From an uncultured Eubacterium sp. (lineage in GTDB: Bacteria > Bacillota > Clostridia > Lachnospirales > Lachnospiraceae): 59,404 bases of DNA. Every line of letters starts with the position of its first letter. Position 1 is the first letter of the stretch. The notes below the pieces were generated by a model, which had not been told where the DNA came from, searched no databases, and saw nothing but the letters and a program-made list of their open reading frames with translations. The translations under genes and the position numbers were made by a program. Positions 42,935-51,933 of this stretch are shown here, piece after piece. Location of the stretch: assembly GCA_934338065.1 (NCBI GenBank), contig CAKRGX010000013.1:1-59404 (forward strand), read 5' to 3'.

Positions 42935-44882
42935 TTTCTTCTCCCTGCGGACCCTTTATGACAGCGTTTTCTTCTTCCGCATCCTCAACAATTTTTCCAT
43001 CCGCATTTCTTTTCTTCAATTTAATTCCGGTAATCTCTTCATAGATAGAAACAAATTCTTTTCCCGTGATCGTTTCCTTTTCCATCAGATGTTCTGCCAG
43101 CTTATCCATAACTTTCTGATTTGATTCAATGTAGGATACCGCCTTATGATAACAATCATTTAATATACCCATTACTTCTTCATCAATGGCGCTTTCCGTA
43201 GCTTCACCACAATTACTCACCGGTCTGCCATCCAGATAACGGCTCTGCACAGTCTCCAGTCCGATCATACCAAAACGACCGCTCATGCCATACTGTGTCA
43301 CCATTGAACGCGCAATGGATGTTGCTTTTTCAATATCGTTTGACGCACCTGTTGTAATATCATTAAACTTAACTTCCTCTGCTGCCCGTCCACCCATAAG
43401 TGTAATGATTTCAGAAAGCAGTTCTTCTTTTTTCATCAGATATTTTTCTTCTTCCGGCACCTGCATCACATATCCAAGAGCCCCCATTGTTCTCGGCACA
43501 ATGGTAATCTTCTGAACCGGTTCTGTATTTTTTAACTGGGTTGCTACAAGGGCATGTCCAATTTCATGATAAGCAACAATTTTCTTCTCTTCTTTTCCCA
43601 GAATACGGTCTTTCTTCTCCTTACCGGCAAGCACAACCTCAACGGCTTCAAAAAGATCCTTCTGGCTGACAACCTGACGTCCTGCCTTCACAGCCATAAT
43701 AGCAGCTTCATTTACCATATTGGCAAGATCTGCACCAACAGCACCGGAAGTAGCCAGTGCAATTTCTTCCAGATTGACCGTCTCATCCATCCGTACATCA
43801 TGCGAATGTACTTTCAGGACATCCACACGCCCCTTAAGATCAGGCTTCTCAACAATGATACGACGGTCAAAACGTCCTGGTCTTAACAACGCCTTATCCA
43901 ACACCTCCGGTCGGTTTGTCGCACCAAGAATAATGATTCCCTTCGAAGAGTCAAAGCCATCCATCTCGGAAAGGAGCTGATTCAACGTCTGCTCGCGCTC
44001 ATCATTACCGCCGCCATACTGGCTGTCTCTGCTCTTTCCAATCGCATCGATCTCATCAATAAAAATAATACAGGGAGCCATCTGCGTTGCCTGCTTAAAA
44101 AGATCACGCACACGGGAAGCACCTACGCCAACAAACATTTCAACAAAGTCTGAACCTGACAGCGAAAAGAAAGGAACGCCTGCTTCTCCTGCAAGCGCCT
44201 TTGCCAGCAGCGTTTTACCTGTTCCGGGAGGTCCTACCAGCAAAGCTCCCTTCGGCAGACGTGCACCGATCTTTTTGTATTTATCCGGATTTTTTAGAAA
44301 ATCAACCAGTTCCGTCAGAGATTCTTTTGCCTCTTCTTCTCCGGCAACATCTGCAAAAGTCACACCGGTTTTCTTCTCCACATACATTTTCGCATTGGAC
44401 TTGCCAACGCCTCCCATAATCCCGCCACCTTTGGTAGCAGAACGCATAAAGAACCACAACAGTATCCAAAGTCCCGCAATCGGAAGCAAATATGACAGCA
44501 GGAAGTCCATGACTCCTGAACTACTCTGAATCTCTGCTGAAAATTCTACACCATATTTGTTTAAAAGATCCTGAACCAGCTTCTCGTCATTGACATACCC
44601 GGTATAATAAGAAACTGTCAGCATCGCTATCCTTTCTTTCTTTTTTGGCTCAATATAGATCATATTAGATTTAAAAGTAACTTTCTCAACCTGATCTTTT
44701 TTCAGCATTTCAATAAATTTGGTATACGTAATTTCTTTTTCGGTATTACGCTGAATCTCCGAATTCAAGAAGAAGATCAGACCAATTGCAAATAAAGCTG
44801 CCATAACACAAATCAGTATATTGGTACGATTTTTCTTCTTTTTATTCGGATTGTTGTTTTTACTGCTATTATTATAATCCAT
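42924..44882 (-). CDS. ftsH: ATP-dependent zinc metalloprotease FtsH
   Basis: 652-aa membrane-anchored AAA+ protease for membrane and short-lived cytosolic proteins. Transmembrane helix 1 (about 22-42) and helix 2 (about 112-132) flank an extracytoplasmic loop. Walker [20 protein letters not shown], Walker [13 protein letters not shown] and the [22 protein letters not shown] are present. The zinc site is HEIGH (usual HEAGH; the H-E-x-x-H ligands are kept), with the third ligand Asp in the C-terminal helix region (NDIEKATS). AAGGATAG precedes the ATG. It heads the ftsH-HAD-uvrC-ygiQ operon. Confidence 0.97.
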   Translation of the reverse strand: MDYNNSSKNNNPNKKKKNRTNILICVMAALFAIGLIFFLNSEIQRNTEKEITYTKFIEMLKKDQVEKVTFKSNMIYIEPKKKERIAMLTVSYYTGYVNDEKLVQDLLNKYGVEFSAEIQSSSGVMDFLLSYLLPIAGLWILLWFFMRSATKGGGIMGGVGKSNAKMYVEKKTGVTFADVAGEEEAKESLTELVDFLKNPDKYKKIGARLPKGALLVGPPGTGKTLLAKALAGEAGVPFFSLSGSDFVEMFVGVGASRVRDLFKQATQMAPCIIFIDEIDAIGKSRDSQYGGGNDEREQTLNQLLSEMDGFDSSKGIIILGATNRPEVLDKALLRPGRFDRRIIVEKPDLKGRVDVLKVHSHDVRMDETVNLEEIALATSGAVGADLANMVNEAAIMAVKAGRQVVSQKDLFEAVEVVLAGKEKKDRILGKEEKKIVAYHEIGHALVATQLKNTEPVQKITIVPRTMGALGYVMQVPEEEKYLMKKEELLSEIITLMGGRAAEEVKFNDITTGASNDIEKATSIARSMVTQYGMSGRFGMIGLETVQSRYLDGRPVSNCGEATESAIDEEVMGILNDCYHKAVSYIESNQKVMDKLAEHLMEKETITGKEFVSIYEEITGIKLKKRNADGKIVEDAEEENAVIKGPQGEENGI

Positions 44883-44924
44883 TTGTTTCTATCCTTTCAT
44901 TACTTACCATTGCTATATTTAATA

Positions 44925-44953
44925 AGTATAAAAGATTTTGTATTATAAATCAA
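44925..44953 (-). promoter_or_regulatory. SigA-type promoter of ftsH
   Basis: Minus-strand TTGATT (44948-44953), 17-nt spacer, TATACT (44925-44930). Confidence 0.7.
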
Positions 44954-44987
44954 TGGTTAGTATGTGAAAGATTGGTGAATTTGACAC

Positions 44988-45016
44988 TTGAAACCATCCT
45001 TCAAAAAGGGTATACT
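44988..45016 (+). promoter_or_regulatory. SigA-type promoter of pyrG
   Basis: TTGAAA (44988-44993), 17-nt spacer, TATACT (45011-45016). The nearby TTGACA at 44981 is 24 nt from the -10 and is not used in this reading. Confidence 0.75.
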
Positions 45017-45075
45017 AGAAACGTATTTGTTTTTTTGAACACGAATGTTATGAATAGATTTTTAGGAGGAAAAAT

Positions 45076-46683
45076 ATGGCTGTAAAGTACGTATTTGTAA
45101 CTGGTGGTGTTGTTTCCGGCTTAGGCAAGGGGATCACAGCCGCTTCACTTGGCAGACTTTTAAAAATGCGTGGATATAAGGTAACCATGCAGAAATTTGA
45201 TCCCTATATCAATATTGATCCCGGAACTATGAATCCGATCCAGCATGGTGAAGTTTTTGTAACCGATGATGGTGCTGAGACAGATCTTGATCTTGGTCAT
45301 TATGAACGTTTTATTGATGAGAGCTTAACCAAGCAGAGCAATGTTACTACCGGTAAAGTATACTGGTCAGTTTTATCAAAAGAACGCCGTGGTGACTATG
45401 GCGGCGGTACCGTACAGGTAATTCCCCATATTACCAATGAATTAAAAAGCCGCTTCTACAGAAACGATGGCGTGAAAGAAACACAGATTGCCATTATCGA
45501 AGTAGGCGGAACAGTAGGTGATATCGAAAGCCAGCCTTTCTTAGAGGCGATCCGTCAGTTTCAGTTAGATGTAGGACATGAAAATGCAATTCTGATCCAC
45601 GTTACACTTGTTCCTTATTTGAAAGCATCTCAGGAACTAAAATCAAAACCAACGCAGGCAAGTGTCAAAGAGTTGCAGGGAATGGGCATCCAGCCGGATG
45701 TTGTTGTCTGTCGTACAGAAGTACCATTGGATAAGGCGATCCGTGATAAGATTTCCCTGTTCTGTAACGTTCCAAACAGCCAGGTTATCCAGAACCTTGA
45801 TGTAGAGACACTATATGAAGTTCCACTTGCGATGGAAAAAGAACACCTTGCAGAAACGGTATGTAAATGTCTGCATTTGGATTGTCCGGAACCAGACATT
45901 AAGGGCTGGGAGGATATGGTACATTCCATTAAAAATCTAAATAAAGAAGTAACCGTTGCTCTTGTAGGTAAATACACAGCACTTCATGATGCCTATATCA
46001 GTGTTGTAGAATCTCTGAAGCATGGTGGTTTTGCCCATAATGCCCAGGTAAATATTAAATGGATTAATTCAGAAGAAGTAACAAAAGAAAATGCTTCTGA
46101 ACACCTCAAAGATGTAAGCGGAATACTTGTTCCCGGAGGTTTTGGGGACCGAGGAATTGACGGAAAGATTTATGCGATAGAATATGCCCGTGAGAATAAT
46201 ATTCCATTTTTAGGACTCTGTCTTGGAATGCAGTTATCACTAGTTGAATTCGCTCGCAATGTAATCGGCTGGAACGATGCTCACAGTGCTGAGTTAGATC
46301 CTTCCACTACACATCCGGTCATCCATCTTATGCCAGATCAGAACGGGATAGAAGATATCGGCGGCACATTGCGGCTTGGTTCTTATCCTTGTGTACTTGA
46401 CAAAGCAAGTAAAGCATATGCATTATACGGAGAAGAAACGATTCATGAAAGACATCGGCATCGTTATGAAGTAAACAACTACTATCGTGATGATTTTGAA
46501 AAACACGGCATGGCACTCTGCGGTCTTTCTCCGGATGGACGCATCGTGGAAATGATTGAACTGCCATCTCATCCATGGTTTGTTGCTACTCAGGCACATC
46601 CGGAATTCAAATCACGTCCTAATCACCCACATCCTTTATTTAAAGGCTTTGTCGGTGCCGCAATTGATTTTGCCAATAAATAA
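45076..46683 (+). CDS. pyrG: CTP synthase
   Basis: 535-aa CTP synthase, which aminates UTP to CTP using ATP and glutamine. The N-terminal synthetase domain starts [23 protein letters not shown] (P-loop) and holds [13 protein letters not shown] and [14 protein letters not shown]. The C-terminal class I glutamine amidotransferase has the nucleophile in [17 protein letters not shown] and the His/Glu pair in [21 protein letters not shown] precedes the ATG. Single gene with its own promoter and a following terminator. Confidence 0.97.
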   Translation: MAVKYVFVTGGVVSGLGKGITAASLGRLLKMRGYKVTMQKFDPYINIDPGTMNPIQHGEVFVTDDGAETDLDLGHYERFIDESLTKQSNVTTGKVYWSVLSKERRGDYGGGTVQVIPHITNELKSRFYRNDGVKETQIAIIEVGGTVGDIESQPFLEAIRQFQLDVGHENAILIHVTLVPYLKASQELKSKPTQASVKELQGMGIQPDVVVCRTEVPLDKAIRDKISLFCNVPNSQVIQNLDVETLYEVPLAMEKEHLAETVCKCLHLDCPEPDIKGWEDMVHSIKNLNKEVTVALVGKYTALHDAYISVVESLKHGGFAHNAQVNIKWINSEEVTKENASEHLKDVSGILVPGGFGDRGIDGKIYAIEYARENNIPFLGLCLGMQLSLVEFARNVIGWNDAHSAELDPSTTHPVIHLMPDQNGIEDIGGTLRLGSYPCVLDKASKAYALYGEETIHERHRHRYEVNNYYRDDFEKHGMALCGLSPDGRIVEMIELPSHPWFVATQAHPEFKSRPNHPHPLFKGFVGAAIDFANK

Positions 46684-46732
46684 TCTTAACTAACTATAAT
46701 AAAAACCAGACATATAAATTTTCCTATAAAAT

Positions 46733-46769
46733 AAAAAGAAGATGTTGATAGTCCCGACATCTTCTTTTT
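46733..46769. terminator. Bidirectional terminator between pyrG and the GH36 gene
   Basis: AAAAAGAAGATGT (46733-46745) pairs with ACATCTTCTTTTT (46757-46769) across an 11-nt loop; T-runs occur on both strands. Confidence 0.88.
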
Positions 46770-46774
46770 ATTAT

Positions 46775-48607
46775 TTAATCTATATACAGCCACGCTTTGG
46801 CACTAAAATCCTGCTGTGCCTCTCCATACTCGGCAAGAACCGTGTGTCCGTTTAAAAATGTTCCATCAACCGGCTCTGAATCGGAGAACCGGTGATAAAT
46901 CGCTAAATTCCGGTTTTTCAGGCGGCGTATAACAAGCTGTGAACCGATTGGCTCATTGTATTGAGTTGTGCTATAATCACATCGCACCGTCATACCATCC
47001 CGGATAATATCAGAAACCCGGTTATAAAAAGCAATTCCCTCCTCTACTAATTGCCATTGTGTTTCATTCAGATCATAAATATCTCCACTCAAACACATCC
47101 GTCCAAAGAAGGTCGCTGCCATTGAATAATAAATGCGTTCCTTACTATCCTCTGCACGCAGAACTGCCCAGATTTGACTCTGCTGTGGCAGTATGCCCCG
47201 GTGCATATTTGCTGCTATCAACGGTATCGCCTTAGTCTCATGTGCATCGGAAAAGCTTGCCTGGGATACTAACTGCATCATTGAAGGTTCTAAACGATGA
47301 CCGCCGCTCGAACAATTTTCTATCACAATCCCCGGTATCTCTTCCCGGATTTTTTCAAAGAACCGCTGCGAAGCCTGTACCTTTTTACGCAATCCCTCTC
47401 CGAGACTGTCCTCATCATCACATCCCATTCCTATCGTATCATTATAATCTACCTTTAAATATCCGAATCCACACTCCCTAAGCAGCCGGATTACCTTATC
47501 ACTCAGATAATCAATAACCCACGGATCCTCCATATCCCAAAAGCGTCTGCCGCCTACCGTCAACGGCACACCATCTTTTTTTAACAGATGTTCGGCCTCA
47601 TCATAATGCCGGCTTCCGGAAGCAACCGATTCCATCTCATACCACAATCCCGGTATCATTCCCTTCGACCGGATATAATCTGCAACCGGCTTCATTCCTC
47701 CCGGAAACTTATTTTCATTCACATCCCAGTCCCCAATGCTGTCCCACCAACGATCTGTGTTCCCATACCAGCCTGAATCAATGACAAGATATTGAATTCC
47801 TTTTCCTGAAATCTTGTCACATATCTTCTTCATATTGTCATAGCTTGGATTTCCCCATGTCGTACAATATTCATTAAAAATAATTCCCATCTTATTATCT
47901 ACCGGCGACAAATTTGGTGTCTGGGCTTTAACCAGACGATCACATACCTCATAAAGCGAACTTCCCTCTGCGATCACTGCCTCCGGCGTCTCAAATGTCT
48001 CACCCGGTTTAAGCCGCTTTTTCCAGTGTCCAAAATCACGATCTGCCATACCGCCAACTACTGAAAGTGTCTCATCGTCCTTACAAAGAATCTCCATCTG
48101 CCAGGAAGAAGCACAATATAGCTGCACTCCTGTTACCCTGCCTGTTTTTGTATTTTCTAAGGCAAGAAACGGAAAATATTTCCGCACCGGCATAGAACCT
48201 ACATTTCCAAATTTCTCGATACGAAGTCCACACCGGTTCCATGACGGCTCAAGATGTAACTCATCTATCGTTTCTGTTCGCAGCTTTCCCTCTGCACTCC
48301 AAAAAGACTGCAGCCGGTGAATCCGGTCTGCCTCTATTCCACGTACCGCAAACGAAGCAGCCATTTCGAGAATACGATCCTGCTGACTGCCATTATAAAT
48401 AGTTGTATACACACGAACCACATCATTATGTTTTCTTTTATTTACTGTTAGGATGATGCCCGTATCATTCTCATAACTAATTTTCTCCGGCATCTCTTGT
48501 GTCTTTCGAAAACCTTCTATCGTCTGGCTGCCACACATCGTCATTCCACAGGAAAATCCCCCTGCATATCCATCACCCTGCAACTTCATTTCCGCATAAT
48601 ATTCCAT
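46775..48607 (-). CDS. GH36 alpha-galactosidase or alpha-N-acetylgalactosaminidase
   Basis: 610-aa family GH36 retaining glycosidase without a signal peptide, so it acts on imported oligosaccharides. The catalytic barrel shows FNEYCTTWGNPSYDNM, YLVIDSGWYG, the nucleophile region FGYLKVDYND (Asp387), ENCSSGGHRLEPSMM and the acid/base in FSDAHE (Asp454). GH36 acts on terminal alpha-galactose or alpha-GalNAc; raffinose-type sugars and host glycans are both possible. ATG 48607 follows GGTGG; the earlier ATG at 48619 has no site. It starts 1 nt after the trpF stop, so the two are tightly coupled. Confidence 0.85.
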   Translation of the reverse strand: MEYYAEMKLQGDGYAGGFSCGMTMCGSQTIEGFRKTQEMPEKISYENDTGIILTVNKRKHNDVVRVYTTIYNGSQQDRILEMAASFAVRGIEADRIHRLQSFWSAEGKLRTETIDELHLEPSWNRCGLRIEKFGNVGSMPVRKYFPFLALENTKTGRVTGVQLYCASSWQMEILCKDDETLSVVGGMADRDFGHWKKRLKPGETFETPEAVIAEGSSLYEVCDRLVKAQTPNLSPVDNKMGIIFNEYCTTWGNPSYDNMKKICDKISGKGIQYLVIDSGWYGNTDRWWDSIGDWDVNENKFPGGMKPVADYIRSKGMIPGLWYEMESVASGSRHYDEAEHLLKKDGVPLTVGGRRFWDMEDPWVIDYLSDKVIRLLRECGFGYLKVDYNDTIGMGCDDEDSLGEGLRKKVQASQRFFEKIREEIPGIVIENCSSGGHRLEPSMMQLVSQASFSDAHETKAIPLIAANMHRGILPQQSQIWAVLRAEDSKERIYYSMAATFFGRMCLSGDIYDLNETQWQLVEEGIAFYNRVSDIIRDGMTVRCDYSTTQYNEPIGSQLVIRRLKNRNLAIYHRFSDSEPVDGTFLNGHTVLAEYGEAQQDFSAKAWLYID

Positions 48608-48608
48608 A

Positions 48609-49232
48609 TCAGCCACCATTCTGCAGACATCTTACTTCATCTACAAACCTCTCCAGTTTCCTCTTGTTCTTCCCCACACCGCTATCATTTTCTACCCCTG
48701 AACTGGTATCCACACCATCAATGATATCCCCTGATAGGCGAACCGCATCTGCCACATTATCCGGTCCCAGACCACCTGCCAGCATAATCTGCTTATCTGT
48801 CTCTGGAAGCAGCTCCAGCTCTGACCAGTCAAACGTCTGTCCACTTCCCGGTGTCTGCGCATCAAAAACATAGCCGGTTATTTTTTCGCAATTTTCATAG
48901 CATGCAAAATCTTTCATATCCTTTACATTAAAAGCCTTCCATACCGGAATAGAAACTTCTTTCAGATCATTCAGATCAATATTCCCATGAATCTGGATCA
49001 TGTCAAAACCAGCTTCTTCAATCTCCCTGATCTGAGCCAAAGACGGCTCCACTGTCACTGCAACCGCAGTAACCGGATCCTGAATGTGAAGCAGAAGTTC
49101 TTTTGCCCGATCAATACTTACATTTCTCTTGCTTTTTTCAAAAAAAACGACAAAGCCTGCATAGTCTACACCGAGTTCGTTAAGCCAGACAATTTCCTGT
49201 TCTGTTGTTATCCCACATATTTTTATTTTCAT
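48609..49232 (-). CDS. trpF: Phosphoribosylanthranilate isomerase (orphan trpF)
   Basis: 207-aa TIM-barrel isomerase for the third step of tryptophan synthesis, N-(5-phosphoribosyl)anthranilate to CdRP. The start MKIKICGIT carries the catalytic Cys, AGFVVFFEKSKRNVS is the second loop, IQIHGNI and WKAFNV are barrel strands, and the catalytic Asp is in IDGVDTSSGVE. ATG 49232 has AGGTGA upstream; an ATG six codons earlier lies inside it. No other trp gene is nearby: it sits between a SGNH-like protein gene and a GH36 gene. A redirected isomerase role is possible. Confidence 0.88.
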   Translation of the reverse strand: MKIKICGITTEQEIVWLNELGVDYAGFVVFFEKSKRNVSIDRAKELLLHIQDPVTAVAVTVEPSLAQIREIEEAGFDMIQIHGNIDLNDLKEVSIPVWKAFNVKDMKDFACYENCEKITGYVFDAQTPGSGQTFDWSELELLPETDKQIMLAGGLGPDNVADAVRLSGDIIDGVDTSSGVENDSGVGKNKRKLERFVDEVRCLQNGG

Positions 49233-49246
49233 CTCTTCATCACCTA

Positions 49247-50440
49247 TCAACCTTCATTTTTATGCTCTTTTGTCAGGTTAGCCGGTGAATCATATCCAAC
49301 AAATGGCAGTGTATTATGTGCCTCATAATGAACTCCATTATAATCATATGGCGGATACGTATGACTCTCATAATAGGTCTTCCAGGCAAGATAAGACTTT
49401 CTACGCTGTTCAATCACTGTTCCAATATTTTTTCTCGTAAGAAGCTGTCCAAACCCCTTATAGGCACACTCTTTGCCAGCCATTGTATCTACCATGAGAT
49501 CTCCCACTTCATAATAGAAATGTGCCGGATTATAAAAATTATAAGGACACAATGCTATATCATTATATGTATTAAAGCACCATGTATCGCCAAAGAGCAT
49601 CACCACTTCTTCCAAAAAATCATAAAAACTCTCATTCTCATACTGAATCATCTGTGGTGCAAACATAGCTGCAAAATACACCTGCAATTCAACATTATGA
49701 TCTTCGCAGATTTTTTTGATTTCTTTCAGGCTTGCAATACTAGCCTCCTTATTCTTCTCCACATCCCGCAATTGTTTATTGAAAAATTTATAGTACACAT
49801 AGGATGCCTGAAACATATATTTATAATATTCATCATTGGCGAGTTTTGACTTTTGAAAATCATAATAATACTGCAGATCACGCTCGCCCGTCTTTTTATT
49901 CGGATGAACTGCTTTCTCCTGCGTCAGTTCTTCCCACGCAGTCTTAGGATTCTTCATAAGAAAAGAAACCGTCTCTGCCAGTTTGGACTCTCCCGTAAGT
50001 TCTGCCGGCAATTCATATATCGTTCCGTAATTTTCGCGATTATATTCAAACAACTCTGACGTTGAAATCTGCAGAAGAATTTTTTTTGCCTTCGTATTTT
50101 CACATATATAACGTACATACGCCACATAATCATTAAAACTTCCTGACAGTACCCAGCAATTATAATACTGATGACCATCCAGCTCTTTTAATTTTTCCGG
50201 CCTGACCGCTCCACCCTTTGAACCACAAACCAGATAAGCATCATAATCGTCGGAGAAATGTTTGATATGTTCCACTTTCTGCTGCCTGAGATAATCATAA
50301 TAATCTAAATTATATGCTTCTCCTGACTGGCTTTCAAAATAACCGTAAGGATCAACAAAATAATTCAAAGACATAATAACCATCAGACAGACCAATATCA
50401 GGGTCACAAAAGAAATGGTCCATTTTTTTGCATTTAACAT
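49247..50440 (-). CDS. SGNH/AlgJ-like membrane-anchored protein, MBOAT partner
   Basis: 397-aa protein with one N-terminal membrane helix (WTISFVTLILVCLMVIMSLNYF) and an external domain. The NYFVDPYGYF motif after the helix is typical of the DltD/AlgJ-type proteins that work with MBOAT acyltransferases. The nucleophile-type loop reads YLVCGSKGGAVRPE, with Ser in G-S-K, and the C-terminal block reads NFYNPAHFYYEVGDLM, where the Asp of the usual D-x-x-H is not obvious. It probably transfers or receives acetyl groups on a surface polymer with the MBOAT protein encoded 21 nt upstream. AGGAGAG lies 9 nt before the ATG. Confidence 0.75.
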   Translation of the reverse strand: MLNAKKWTISFVTLILVCLMVIMSLNYFVDPYGYFESQSGEAYNLDYYDYLRQQKVEHIKHFSDDYDAYLVCGSKGGAVRPEKLKELDGHQYYNCWVLSGSFNDYVAYVRYICENTKAKKILLQISTSELFEYNRENYGTIYELPAELTGESKLAETVSFLMKNPKTAWEELTQEKAVHPNKKTGERDLQYYYDFQKSKLANDEYYKYMFQASYVYYKFFNKQLRDVEKNKEASIASLKEIKKICEDHNVELQVYFAAMFAPQMIQYENESFYDFLEEVVMLFGDTWCFNTYNDIALCPYNFYNPAHFYYEVGDLMVDTMAGKECAYKGFGQLLTRKNIGTVIEQRRKSYLAWKTYYESHTYPPYDYNGVHYEAHNTLPFVGYDSPANLTKEHKNEG

Positions 50441-50461
50441 GATAAGACTCTCCTCTCTTCA

Positions 50462-51874
50462 TTAAAATTGAAAATATAAAAACTGAACGACTTTATCCAT
50501 ATTACATATACAGATAATAAGAAGAGCTGCCGCATAAAGCAGATATTTCCAATTTGTGGTAAATTTTTCTGTCATTTTTTTCGTTGTAGGCAAGAACCAG
50601 CAAATACCAAGGCCAATCAGGGTCAAAATGATAGGATAGCTGTTATCAGAAAGAAATGCGGTGAAATCTGCCACATGTAGGGAGCTGACCCGGACAAGTC
50701 CCTTAAGAACCTGCCATGCATCACGAAATGTTGTTGATACAAACAAAATGCGGGTGAGTACGGCAAATAAGAAGGTTAAAGGAACTCCAAGCCATGCGGG
50801 TGTATTTTTTTTCTTTCTATTACGATAAGATGCAATACAAACCAGAATACCATTAACAATTCCCCATACAACAAACGTCCATCCTGCACCGTGCCAGAAT
50901 CCCGAAACAAAAAAAGTAACCATTGTTGCTACATAATAATTACGGTATTTACTTCCCTTACGAAATACATTCCGGAATATGTATGTTCCCAAAAAGCGGG
51001 ATAACGTAATGTGCCACCGCTGCCAGTATTCCTGAAAGTCTTTTGCCTTATAAGGCGAATTAAAGTTCTGTGGAATTACAATATTAAACATAGAACCAAG
51101 TCCGATCGCCATATCGGCATAACCAGATAGGTCAAAATAATAAGAAACCGTATATTCAATTGAATGAAACCACGACTGTATCATCGGAAGCTGTCCATTC
51201 ACATGACCAAAAAATTTTTGAGCATCCGTTGTCAGCGGATCTGCAAGCAACATTTTTTTTGCACAGCCAATAGAAAAAATAAATAGCCCCAATGCAACAT
51301 TGTTCCAGTTTACTTTTGCATTTCTTTCATCTTCAAACTGGGGAACGATCTCTCCATGATGAATGATCGGGCCAACGATCAATTGTGGAAAAAACGTAAT
51401 AAACAGCAAATAAGATAACATATCGTATGTCTTTGTTTCACCGCGATAGGAATCGACCAGAAAAGCAATTAACTGGAATGTAAAGAACGAGATACCAATC
51501 GGCAATACAATATGTTTCATAGCAAATTCAGTACCTGTCAGACGATTAATATTCATCAGGAAAAAATCCGTATATTTATAATATCCAAGCAGGCCACAGT
51601 TAGCAAGAATCCCCACTGTCAACAATACAATACGTTCTTTTTTCCGGCTGTCTTCCTGCAGCTTGCTAAGCATACTTCCTACCACATAATTTCCTACTAC
51701 ACTGCCAAGGAAAAACGGAAAAAAGTCCGGGCTTCCCTGTGCATAAAAATAAAAGGATGCCAGCACCAGCCACAACTTGGCTGCCGACTGCATTCTGATA
51801 TGGTTCAGGAAAAAATATCCACAAAATGTAATAGGTAAAAAAATCAAAATAAACTGATAAGTTGAAAAAATCAT
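50462..51874 (-). CDS. MBOAT family O-acyltransferase (AlgI/DltB-like)
   Basis: 470-aa polytopic membrane protein of the MBOAT family, which moves acyl (usually acetyl) groups across the membrane onto an extracellular glycan. Family motifs: IFSTYQFILIFLPI at the start, LPIGISFFTFQ, IVGPIIHHGEIVPQF, YYFDLSGYADMAIGLG, QEYWQRWHITLSRFL and the catalytic His in FWHGAGWTFVVWG. ATG 51874 follows GGAAGAG; upstream in-frame codons overlap the esterase gene. It is paired with the SGNH-like gene, the usual two-part acyltransferase arrangement. The acceptor polymer is unknown. Confidence 0.92.
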   Translation of the reverse strand: MIFSTYQFILIFLPITFCGYFFLNHIRMQSAAKLWLVLASFYFYAQGSPDFFPFFLGSVVGNYVVGSMLSKLQEDSRKKERIVLLTVGILANCGLLGYYKYTDFFLMNINRLTGTEFAMKHIVLPIGISFFTFQLIAFLVDSYRGETKTYDMLSYLLFITFFPQLIVGPIIHHGEIVPQFEDERNAKVNWNNVALGLFIFSIGCAKKMLLADPLTTDAQKFFGHVNGQLPMIQSWFHSIEYTVSYYFDLSGYADMAIGLGSMFNIVIPQNFNSPYKAKDFQEYWQRWHITLSRFLGTYIFRNVFRKGSKYRNYYVATMVTFFVSGFWHGAGWTFVVWGIVNGILVCIASYRNRKKKNTPAWLGVPLTFLFAVLTRILFVSTTFRDAWQVLKGLVRVSSLHVADFTAFLSDNSYPIILTLIGLGICWFLPTTKKMTEKFTTNWKYLLYAAALLIICICNMDKVVQFLYFQF

Positions 51875-51933
51875 CGTTCTCTTCCGGCTATTAGCCTTCT
51901 CCTCCTCTTTTATTTCATATCTTTCATCCGATA

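Noticed and set aside
43538..43620. FtsH zinc motif HEIGH instead of HEAGH taken as a degenerate site
   Set aside because: The metal ligands and catalytic Glu (H-E-x-x-H) are all kept; only the non-ligand Ala differs.
44981..44986. Consensus TTGACA as the pyrG -35 box
   Set aside because: It is 24 nt from the TATACT -10; TTGAAA at 44988 gives the proper 17-nt spacing.
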